A model generated the notes under the pieces. It did no database searches. It saw only the letters and a program-made list of their open reading frames with translations, and had not been told where the DNA came from. From CAYPGT01 sp964512985 (GTDB lineage Bacteria > Cyanobacteriota > Vampirovibrionia > LMEP-6097): DNA of 14,018 nucleotides. This document shows, piece after piece, positions 7,146 through 13,182 of the stretch. The DNA lies in assembly GCA_964512985.1 (NCBI GenBank), contig CAZELI010000042.1, forward strand, positions 1 to 14,018. The letters run 5' to 3'. The position numbers were made by a program, and so were the translations under genes. Position 1 is the stretch's first letter. Each line of letters begins with the position of its first letter.

Positions 7146-7488
7146 GTGTTGCCCTAATAACAAAAATATTGATATTGGACTAACAATTCAAATATTATTT
7201 GCTTTAGCTAATATTGCAATTTTTGGTGCATTGTTTATGGCGATGAACTACTTTGAGCTTATGGGTGCAGATCCAGCTTACTTCGATGATGGCACTATCA
7301 ATAATATTAGATATATCAATAATGTTATAGGGTTATTTGGTTTTCATGTAGATCCTACGACTCAGCATAAAGTTTCTACATTAGAATATGCAGTTGCCTT
7401 TGGGATTGCGTTTGCGATGAGTGGTTTAACTATAATTGTTGCTAATAGAAGATCTAATGAGTTTTATGAGGTTACTGATGCAAAATAG
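7135..7488 (+). CDS. 117-aa two-helix membrane protein of the respiratory operon
   Basis: I do not recognise the family. Two membrane helices (about residues 16-38 and 84-103) flank a polar loop of roughly 45 residues containing Asp, Asn and Tyr (GADPAYFDDG) and one His (H71). An N-terminal CC pair (residues 5-6) comes before the first helix; it is not a heme or cluster motif. The start ATG overlaps the upstream gene by 11 bp and is preceded by AGGAG at 7121-7125, so translation is likely coupled. The gene lies directly before the cytochrome b-ferredoxin fusion. A structural subunit of that module is the simplest guess. Confidence 0.75.
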   Translation: MKDKCCPNNKNIDIGLTIQILFALANIAIFGALFMAMNYFELMGADPAYFDDGTINNIRYINNVIGLFGFHVDPTTQHKVSTLEYAVAFGIAFAMSGLTIIVANRRSNEFYEVTDAK

Positions 7489-7500
7489 AGGTGATAATTA

Positions 7501-8628
7501 ATGTTTACACGAATAGTTAGAGCAGGTCAGCTAGTGTTTTTGAGGATAGAAGATTTCCTCAATAAGATTTTCTCTTCTGAGCAAAACGTACTTTATTATC
7601 ACGGTGCGATGCCAAACTTCTTCATGTGGATTCTTTTCCTTTCAGGATTACTTCTGTTTGTATATTATATGCCAACACTTGAAGGTGCGTATCAGTCTGT
7701 AGAATACATTACTCAGAAAATTCCTTTTGGAGATATGATTCGTGGTATTCATCGTTATGCTGCTGATGCAATGTTAATCACAGTACTCTTACACGCTCTT
7801 AGAGTATATTTCACTGATCGTTATAGAGAATATAGAATTATTGCTTGGTACTCTGGTATCGCTTTAATATTCATGATGACTCTTATTGGCATCTCTGGAT
7901 ATATTCTAGTTTGGGATGAAAGATCTTACCAAATAGTAATGAAGCTTAGTGAATTCCTTGCTGCCTTCCCTATTTGGGGACCAACATGGTCACATGCATT
8001 TATCAATGACGATGTAATTTCGAATTACACCATGTCAATGTCTTTCTTTATACATACTGGAACTTCATTCAGTTTATTAGTGATGCTATGGATACACTAT
8101 ATGCGTATCTCTAGACCAGTAGTGAATGTTACTTGGGCATTGGGTTGTTTACTTGGTGGTATCACTTTGCTTTGTGCCGGTTTGTACCCTGCAACATCTG
8201 GACCAGAAGCTGTGCTAACCCATACACCAACTTACTTTGATATGGATTGGTTCTATCTATGGGTATTCCCAGTTATGGATCAGATTGGTTATTTAGGTAC
8301 TTGGTTATTCTTAATAGTACTTATCACTGCTGTAGTACTCTTGCCTAACTTTGTTTCAAAGCGTGATGACGAGCCTGCTACTGTAAATAAAGACAAGTGT
8401 GTTGGCTGTAAGCTTTGCTCTGTAGATTGTCCTTACGAGGCTATCTATATGGCACCTAGAACCGATGGTAGTAAGTTTAAAGAGATTGCAATAGTTATCG
8501 ATGCAAGATGTGCTGAGTGTGGGCTTTGTGTAGGTGCTTGTAACTTTGATGCTATCGAATTACCTGCAGTTCATTCTCATAAAGTAATGGACGAGATCAG
8601 AGTCACGTTAGAAGGAGCTGCTGTATAA
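7501..8628 (+). CDS. Cytochrome b fused to a 2x[4Fe-4S] ferredoxin domain
   Basis: A 375-aa fusion. Residues 1-285 form a cytochrome b with six predicted helices and all four heme ligands: H84 and H98 in helix B, H185 and H199 in helix D, each pair 14 apart, so hemes bL and bH are both expected. A PEWY-like site reads MDWF (residues 248-251). After the last helix come two ferredoxin motifs, C300/C303/C306/C310 and C337/C340/C343/C347, each CxxCxxCxxxC. With an even helix number and a cytoplasmic N-terminus, the ferredoxin part would lie in the cytoplasm. The domain could carry electrons between the quinone site and the MvhD-like protein encoded next. GAGGTGA at 7488-7494 marks the start. The gene is paralogous to the one at 5430 (shared YxPT...IPFG...IRGxH block). 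No frameshift separates the two parts. Confidence 0.93.
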   Translation: MFTRIVRAGQLVFLRIEDFLNKIFSSEQNVLYYHGAMPNFFMWILFLSGLLLFVYYMPTLEGAYQSVEYITQKIPFGDMIRGIHRYAADAMLITVLLHALRVYFTDRYREYRIIAWYSGIALIFMMTLIGISGYILVWDERSYQIVMKLSEFLAAFPIWGPTWSHAFINDDVISNYTMSMSFFIHTGTSFSLLVMLWIHYMRISRPVVNVTWALGCLLGGITLLCAGLYPATSGPEAVLTHTPTYFDMDWFYLWVFPVMDQIGYLGTWLFLIVLITAVVLLPNFVSKRDDEPATVNKDKCVGCKLCSVDCPYEAIYMAPRTDGSKFKEIAIVIDARCAECGLCVGACNFDAIELPAVHSHKVMDEIRVTLEGAAV

Positions 8629-9044
8629 TGTCAAACAATCCTAAAGTAATAGTAATAGCTTGTGAGCGCAGTGTGAACTTAGATAAGGAGCTTGAAGGAG
8701 CATCTAAGTCTAATCTTAAAGGCGTTGATAATGCTTACGTAGTGAGAGTTCCATGTTCAGGGATTATTCAACCGCGTATGATAGAGTCAGCCTTCAACAG
8801 TGGCGCTCAAGGTGTTATCGCTATGGGCTGCCAGATCGGTGACTGTCATTTCCGTGAAGGTAATAAATTTTGTCGTGAAAGATTACTAGGACTTCGTCCT
8901 CCGCTTATCAAGAAGACCGTGCCGAAGAAAAGACTTAAAGGTTTATGGATGTCTGAAGTTCAAGTAGATACTTTCAAGGATAGAGTAAGAGAGTTTCAAG
9001 CAGAAGTAACAGAAGAGCTTCAAAAAGAGGGAGTGAAAGCATAA
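8628..9044 (+). CDS. MvhD-like iron-sulfur electron-transfer protein
   Basis: A 138-aa soluble protein of the MvhD/FlpD family (methyl-viologen-reducing hydrogenase delta subunit). In methanogens this family passes electrons through a [2Fe-2S] cluster between a hydrogenase or dehydrogenase and heterodisulfide reductase. Family hallmarks are VPCSG (C43) and MGCQIGDCHF (C68, C73), with further cysteines at C12 and C82. The N-terminal CC-x-x-C stretch common in MvhD is reduced here to one Cys (C12, in IACERS), so cluster ligation may differ. The ATG overlaps the stop of the cytochrome b-ferredoxin gene, with AAGGAG at 8612-8617. No hydrogenase or Hdr gene is visible in the window, so the partner is probably the ferredoxin domain encoded next door. 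The direction of electron flow is unknown. Confidence 0.88.
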   Translation: MSNNPKVIVIACERSVNLDKELEGASKSNLKGVDNAYVVRVPCSGIIQPRMIESAFNSGAQGVIAMGCQIGDCHFREGNKFCRERLLGLRPPLIKKTVPKKRLKGLWMSEVQVDTFKDRVREFQAEVTEELQKEGVKA

Positions 9045-9166
9045 TGGCAACAGAAACTAAGGTTAAAACTGATGTAGATGTACTCTTTGATAATATAGTT
9101 TTTTATGTAATTGTATTTCTTTGTATTTTGCTTATATCGAGCTTTGGGCTTATTGCGGAAGCGTAG
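9044..9166 (+). CDS. 40-aa single-helix membrane microprotein at the operon end
   Basis: A short frame of 40 codons plus TAG. It begins at an ATG overlapping the previous stop (TAATG), with a purine patch (AGAGGGAG) upstream at Shine-Dalgarno distance. The protein has a charged N-terminus (MATETKVKTDVDVLFDN) and a strongly hydrophobic helix from about residue 18 to 38. The overlap arrangement, matching other junctions in the operon, and the clean helix make it likely to be real. By position and size it resembles the single-helix subunits of b6f or cbb3 complexes, but no family is recognised. Its 3' end overlaps the end of the convergent PIN gene by 17 bp. Confidence 0.65.
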   Translation: MATETKVKTDVDVLFDNIVFYVIVFLCILLISSFGLIAEA

Positions 9167-9566
9167 AAAGAAACTCTTTGGGCGTTAGTACTTTAATTTT
9201 GGATTCTTTGAAATCCTTCTTGTTTCGGGTGATTATATAGTCTGCTTTAACTGTTATTGCTGAGTAATATTGAATGGCATCTTCAAAATCACTGAAATTA
9301 GAATTTAGTGCTTGGTCAATTACAGTTTGATCTACTTCGGATACTTTAGTAACTTCTCTGAGCTTTTTAAGTAATACTAGTATCGATGAAGTTTTATATA
9401 GTTTTGTTAGCAGGTAATGTAAGTTTGAGTAACTTAATGAAGAAATAAATCCAATTGCTTTTTTGTCGCTGAACATATCAAAAACATCTGCAGCTGGTTC
9501 AAAATGAGGATCCCTTTTGTTTAATAAATCATAAGCTACATCACAGTCAATAAAAATGTTGATCAT
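9150..9566 (-). CDS. PIN-domain toxin of a toxin-antitoxin pair (VapC-like)
   Basis: A 138-aa PIN-domain protein, probably a metal-dependent ribonuclease. Acidic residues at the expected places are D7 (in IFIDCDVAYDLL), D93/E95/D96 (in SDFEDAIQYYSA) and D109 (in ADYIITRNKKDF); the last motif is typical of VapC-like proteins. Family members cut RNA and inhibit growth unless neutralised. The gene starts one base after the stop of the upstream ribbon-helix-helix antitoxin gene, a normal antitoxin-first order. It converges on the respiratory operon and overlaps the 40-aa frame there by 17 bp. The RNA target is not predictable. The assignment rests on motif positions and gene pairing. Confidence 0.85.
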   Translation of the reverse strand: MINIFIDCDVAYDLLNKRDPHFEPAADVFDMFSDKKAIGFISSLSYSNLHYLLTKLYKTSSILVLLKKLREVTKVSEVDQTVIDQALNSNFSDFEDAIQYYSAITVKADYIITRNKKDFKESKIKVLTPKEFLSTLPQ

Positions 9567-9567
9567 A

Positions 9568-9825
9568 TTAACGGTGCTTCCTTAAAAGGTACTGTGCGTA
9601 TTCATCATTTTTAATATTGGGGTGATTTAAATCTAGACAGCCAGCCAATTCCTCAATGATTTTTGAATGCTTTTTTCTTTTCTTATTTTTTGGAGTATCT
9701 TTATTAATTGCTTGTAGAAGAAGTTCTGTAATCCAAGAAGAGAGACTCAGTTCCATCTCCGTAGCCTTTTCTTTGGCTGCATCAATAACATCTCCGTTAA
9801 TACTTAATGTCAGTTTTCTGTTCAT
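9568..9825 (-). CDS. Ribbon-helix-helix antitoxin paired with the PIN toxin
   Basis: An 85-aa protein whose N-terminus (KLTLSINGDVIDAAKEKATE, then SLSSWITELLLQAI) fits a ribbon-helix-helix DNA-binding domain: a short beta strand followed by two helices. It resembles DUF6364-like antitoxins. A basic linker (KNKKRKKH, about residues 46-53) leads to a C-terminal part that would bind and block the toxin. Such antitoxins usually repress their own promoter. Palindromic GTACGTAC-type sites flank a TATAAT directly upstream, which fits. The TATAAT lies 9 nt before the ATG and no Shine-Dalgarno is seen, so the transcript may be almost leaderless. Confidence 0.82.
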   Translation of the reverse strand: MNRKLTLSINGDVIDAAKEKATEMELSLSSWITELLLQAINKDTPKNKKRKKHSKIIEELAGCLDLNHPNIKNDEYAQYLLRKHR

Positions 9826-9826
9826 C

Positions 9827-9853
9827 GTACGTACATTATACCACTTGTACGTA
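9827..9853 (-). promoter_or_regulatory. Toxin-antitoxin promoter with flanking operator-like palindromes
   Basis: On the minus strand a perfect TATAAT -10 (9835-9840) lies 9 nt before the antitoxin ATG. It is flanked by GTACGTAC (9827-9834) and GTACGTA (9847-9853), a pair of identical self-complementary sites about 20 bp apart. Twin sites around a -10 suit autorepression by the ribbon-helix-helix protein encoded downstream. No good -35 is apparent. Confidence 0.55.
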
Positions 9854-9898
9854 TAAGATTAGGTTAAGAAGCGTCATTAGATAATAGTATCAATAGTC

Positions 9899-9912
9899 TA
9901 TAATATAGCTCT
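9899..9912 (+). promoter_or_regulatory. hemE -10 element placed for a leaderless transcript
   Basis: A perfect TATAAT at 9899-9904 ends 8 nt before the hemE ATG. Transcription starting 6-8 nt after the -10 would begin at or within 1-2 nt of the start codon. There is no Shine-Dalgarno in the gap. No clear -35 is seen. Confidence 0.5.
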
Positions 9913-10977
9913 ATGTCTTTCAAAACAGCAATCAAAAACGATCTGCTTCTTAAAGCTTTGCGCTGTGAGCCTACTGATAGAGTTCCAGTGTGGATGATGC
10001 GTCAGGCGGGTAGATATCTTCCAGAATATATGAAGATACGCTCGCAGATGAGTTTCCTGGATCTTTGCAAGAACCCTAAGAAAGCAGCAGAAGTAAGTAT
10101 TCAACCTTATGAGATTCTTGGTGTCGATGCGATTATAATGTTCTCAGATATATTGGTGCCGCTTGAGCCTATGGGTTCTGCTGTAAGTTTTGATTCAGGT
10201 AAGCCTGAGTTCAAGGCACCAGTAAGAAGTTTTGCTGATGTGATTGCTTTACGCTCACTAACTGCAGATGAACTTGAAGAGAAATGTAGTTTTGTTTATG
10301 AAACTATTCATGAAATTAAGTCGCGTATTAATAATGAAGTCCCAGTCTTAGGGTTTGCCGGAGCACCTTGGACACTCGCTAGCTATATGATAGAAGGTGG
10401 TGGTTCTAAGGAGTTTGCTGAGATTAAGAAGTTTATGTATCTTGAAACTAAGGCTATGCATAGCTTGCTTGAGAAGCTCTCAGAGACTATCTCTGAATAT
10501 TTAATTCTTAAGCTTAAGCATGGTGCTGATGCTGTTCAATTATTCGACACTTGGGCTTCTATACTTTCTCAAGAAGATTATAAAGAGTTTGCTTTACCTT
10601 ATCAACAAAAAATCATTGCTAATATCCGCTCTAAGTATCCTGATGCAAGTATTACTCTCTATGTGAATGGTGTTGCGAATGTTTTAGACTATATGATAGA
10701 GAGCGGTGCTAATTGCCTTAGCATAGACTGGCGCGCCAATCTCTCTGATGTGCGTGAGTACACCGCAGGTCGCAAGCTTGCGATACAAGGTAACTTTGAT
10801 CCATGTAAACTTCTGGGGTCTAAGCAACAAGTAATAGATGCTACTAAGCGTATGCTTGAGTCTGCTGGCTTAGAACCTGGTTATATAGCGAATCTTGGGC
10901 ATGGGATTTTACCAATGGTACCAGTAGAGAATGCTAGGGCATTTATAGAGACGGTGAAGAATTATTGCGTTATTTAA
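9913..10977 (+). CDS. hemE: Uroporphyrinogen decarboxylase (HemE)
   Basis: Cytoplasmic enzyme that removes four carboxyl groups from uroporphyrinogen III to give coproporphyrinogen III in heme synthesis. At 354 aa it has the standard length. Signature 1 is VWMMRQAGRYLPEY with R30 and R34, signature 2 is GFAGAPWTLASYMIEG with Y158. D79 (in FSDIL) and H330 (in LGHGI) match known substrate-binding positions. The heme pathway continues with hemN at 11566, beyond one minus-strand gene. Both genes would supply b- and c-type hemes to the operon upstream. There is no Shine-Dalgarno; see the -10 element just before the ATG. The TAA stop lies in TTAA (10974-10977), shared with the stop of the convergent gene. 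Confidence 0.97.
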   Translation: MSFKTAIKNDLLLKALRCEPTDRVPVWMMRQAGRYLPEYMKIRSQMSFLDLCKNPKKAAEVSIQPYEILGVDAIIMFSDILVPLEPMGSAVSFDSGKPEFKAPVRSFADVIALRSLTADELEEKCSFVYETIHEIKSRINNEVPVLGFAGAPWTLASYMIEGGGSKEFAEIKKFMYLETKAMHSLLEKLSETISEYLILKLKHGADAVQLFDTWASILSQEDYKEFALPYQQKIIANIRSKYPDASITLYVNGVANVLDYMIESGANCLSIDWRANLSDVREYTAGRKLAIQGNFDPCKLLGSKQQVIDATKRMLESAGLEPGYIANLGHGILPMVPVENARAFIETVKNYCVI

Positions 10978-11486
10978 TTCTGATTTGCGTCAGGTAAATT
11001 TTTAAGAGTTTCAATTATTAAAAATCTCTTTGCTTGCTCCTCAGCTATAAGTACGGCACCTAAAGTTTCTCCTTTTGAAGGAAGCTTAGCTTTAATATCT
11101 TTAAAGGCTGCATTCAAAGCTTTAAGATTATCTTCTAAATTAGCTTTTAAACCTTGCCGAACCATAGGACTAGTCCATTGTAATTTCATTTTGCTTTTGG
11201 TTACATCATCTTGAGAAAATGATAAATCTACTTTAGCTCCTTCTAATGCTTGTGAAGCTCTTCCACGAGCAAAAAGTAGAGCCATACTTACTAATTCATT
11301 TTTCAAACCTAATTGAGCATCTTGGAATACTGTGTTCAATATATAATTGGGTGATTTACCTTTGAAAGGATGTAATATTTCAGCAAGCCTTGGATTGAAA
11401 TCCTTTTTATCAAAAGTAAACCTATTGGCTGTTGATCCTGTATGATTTTGATCGATATTAATATATTTATTTGATATTTGAAGCAT
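10974..11486 (-). CDS. Hypothetical protein, 170 aa
   Basis: I do not recognise a family. The ATG is preceded by a perfect GGAGGT (11492-11497), strong support for the start. Before it lies TGTTATTTT (11504-11512), an extended -10-like motif that would start the mRNA near the Shine-Dalgarno. The protein has no signal peptide, membrane segment or cysteine. Its C-terminal two-thirds look mostly helical (about residues 45-165), rich in Ala, Leu and Lys. It is divergent from hemN and convergent with hemE, with stop codons overlapping in TTAA. It splits the two heme genes into separate transcription units. No function can be inferred from the context. Confidence 0.75.
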   Translation of the reverse strand: MLQISNKYINIDQNHTGSTANRFTFDKKDFNPRLAEILHPFKGKSPNYILNTVFQDAQLGLKNELVSMALLFARGRASQALEGAKVDLSFSQDDVTKSKMKLQWTSPMVRQGLKANLEDNLKALNAAFKDIKAKLPSKGETLGAVLIAEEQAKRFLIIETLKNLPDANQN

Positions 11487-11550
11487 TTTTGACCTCCATA
11501 TTTAAAATAACACGCCTTGAGTTCATTTGTCAATACCATAGATTAAAAAT

Positions 11551-11565
11551 TGCTAAAATAACACT
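11551..11565 (+). promoter_or_regulatory. hemN extended -10 placed for a leaderless transcript
   Basis: TGCTAAAAT at 11551-11559 fits an extended -10 (TG-n-TAAAAT) and ends 6 nt before the hemN ATG. A TTGTCA at 11527-11532 resembles a -35 but is 21 bp away, too far for an ideal promoter; an extended -10 can work without it. No Shine-Dalgarno is present. Confidence 0.45.
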
Positions 11566-13011
11566 ATGTCTGTCCTCATTCAAGACAAAAACAAACTCCA
11601 GAGGCTTATAGAGAAGTATGGTGTCTCTGTGCCGCGCTATACCAGTTATCCTACTGCTCCAGAATGGAAACACGATTATTCGAAGGAAGCATTTGAGCAA
11701 GCGATAGAGAGGTCTAATAAAACAGGTCAAGATTACTCGCTCTATCTGCATATTCCTTTCTGTGAATCTCAATGTTACTACTGTGCTTGTAATGTGGTGA
11801 TTAGTCCAGAGCATGGTATCGAAGAACAATATCTCACTCAGTTGAAAAATGAACTTAGATATTATGGAGAGCATATAGATCCAGCTCGCCGAGTGAGTCA
11901 GATGGCATGGGGTGGAGGCACGCCGACCTTCTTAACCCCAGATCAAATACATGATTTATATGGGCATATACGAAAATATTTTAGTCTATATTCAAGTAAA
12001 CAAGACTCTATGTCTGAGCTTGCCAAAGCTGGAAACAACTTACTTGATGACAATACTATCTTCAGTGAACATGAATATTCTATAGAAATCGATCCTAGGG
12101 TGACTTCTGTTGAGCATCTTCAAGCCCTTTATGAGTGCGGGTTTAATCGATTAAGTATGGGGATTCAGGATTTTAATCCTAAGACTCAAGAGACTATTAA
12201 TCGTCATCAGAGTTTTGAGTTAGTAGAGACTATAGTTTCTGAAGCGCGTAAGATTGGATTCACAAGTATTAATTTTGATTTGATTTATGGTTTGCCATAC
12301 CAGACTGTGGATACTTTTGTGGACACTATTAATAAGGTTAAGCAGATCAATCCAGAGCGCATTGCTTTGTTTAACTATGCTCATATACCGTCAGTGTTTG
12401 CGTTTCAGAAGAAATATATTGATGAAGCTACTATGCCAAATGCTGAAACCAAACTCAATATTTTTAATGAGGCGGTGGAAGAGCTTACCCAGTTTGGTTA
12501 TGAATTTATCGGTATAGACCACTTTGCTAAGCCTAATGACGGGCTTGCTATCGCACAAAGAAATAAAACTCTCTATCGTAATTTTCAGGGCTATACTACT
12601 CATGCTGGTTGTGATCTGTTTGGTATGGGCATTACTTCTATTAGTGATGTACAGGGTGTTTATAAGCAGAGCCCTAAGAAACTGAATAAATATTATGAGA
12701 CGATTTTTGCGGCGGATAAATTTATGATCTGTTCTGATGATGACAGGGAGAGGCGCGAAATAATCAAACAAATTATGTGTAATAATTTTGCTGTCATAAA
12801 CCAGACTAGATATGCTCATGAAATTGAACAAATGCAAGAGTTTGTTAAAGATGATTTGCTTAATTGGAGCTATGTTGATTTAACTAATCCAGACTTGATA
12901 ACCCTGGAAGTGACTGAGCTTGGTCGTTACTTTGTAAGAAATATTGCTTCAGTTTTTGATACTTATATTAGGTCAGAGAAAGGGCATCAAGTTTTCTCCA
13001 AAAGCCTCTAG
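11566..13011 (+). CDS. hemN: Oxygen-independent coproporphyrinogen III oxidase (HemN)
   Basis: Radical SAM enzyme that oxidatively decarboxylates coproporphyrinogen III to protoporphyrinogen IX without O2. The N-terminal substrate region (RYTSYPTAPEW) is followed by YLHIPFCESQCYYCAC. C66, C70 and C73 should bind the [4Fe-4S] cluster, with C75 following as in classical HemN. Y60 precedes the cluster motif and GGGTP (residues 116-120) is the SAM-binding glycine motif. The protein is 481 aa, longer than the E. coli enzyme, largely because of a polar insertion of about 25 residues (roughly 143-168) before the IEIDPR strand. The CxxxCxxCxC motif and full length favour true HemN over HemW. A TGCTAAAAT motif directly before the ATG suggests a leaderless transcript. 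Confidence 0.96.
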   Translation: MSVLIQDKNKLQRLIEKYGVSVPRYTSYPTAPEWKHDYSKEAFEQAIERSNKTGQDYSLYLHIPFCESQCYYCACNVVISPEHGIEEQYLTQLKNELRYYGEHIDPARRVSQMAWGGGTPTFLTPDQIHDLYGHIRKYFSLYSSKQDSMSELAKAGNNLLDDNTIFSEHEYSIEIDPRVTSVEHLQALYECGFNRLSMGIQDFNPKTQETINRHQSFELVETIVSEARKIGFTSINFDLIYGLPYQTVDTFVDTINKVKQINPERIALFNYAHIPSVFAFQKKYIDEATMPNAETKLNIFNEAVEELTQFGYEFIGIDHFAKPNDGLAIAQRNKTLYRNFQGYTTHAGCDLFGMGITSISDVQGVYKQSPKKLNKYYETIFAADKFMICSDDDRERREIIKQIMCNNFAVINQTRYAHEIEQMQEFVKDDLLNWSYVDLTNPDLITLEVTELGRYFVRNIASVFDTYIRSEKGHQVFSKSL

Positions 13012-13066
13012 ATAATAAAGTATCCACTTTGCCCCTGGCCCTAACTGGACAAAATGTGTGTAAATA

Positions 13067-13104
13067 TAGGATAATTAACCTTATCCTAGCATTTATATTT
13101 TTTT
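13067..13104 (+). terminator. Probable intrinsic terminator after hemN
   Basis: A perfect 8-bp stem (TAGGATAA 13067-13074 with TTATCCTA 13081-13088) closes a 6-nt loop, and an AT-rich stretch ending in seven T residues (13098-13104) follows. The T tract starts about 10 nt after the stem and the stem is AT-rich, so termination may be weak. An operator palindrome is the alternative. Confidence 0.45.
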
Positions 13105-13137
13105 CATGACTAGGTATTGGTCAGAGAAAAGAGATGC

Positions 13138-13168
13138 TTGGCCATTTTCCACTGGGTAATTATACCCA
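13138..13168 (+). promoter_or_regulatory. Possible promoter with overlapping palindrome upstream of the last gene
   Basis: TTGGCC (13138-13143) and TATACC (13161-13166) are 17 bp apart, each a 4-of-6 match to -35 and -10 consensus. The -10 overlaps a 16-bp inverted repeat, TGGGTA-ATTA-TACCCA (13153-13168), placed where a repressor would block polymerase. Pattern evidence only. Confidence 0.3.
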
Positions 13169-13182
13169 CTTCAGGAAACATC

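Noticed and set aside
11530..11874. 114-codon minus-strand frame over the hemN start
   Set aside because: It covers the HemN radical-SAM motif on the opposite strand and the hemN promoter region; it is a shadow frame.
12391..12837. 148-codon minus-strand frame opposite hemN
   Set aside because: It is antisense to conserved HemN sequence, its composition looks random, and no ribosome site or promoter supports it.
13117..13182. GTG start for the last gene
   Set aside because: The added 22 residues are unlike the rest of the protein and overlap the putative promoter and palindrome; the ATG at 13183 has a ribosome site.
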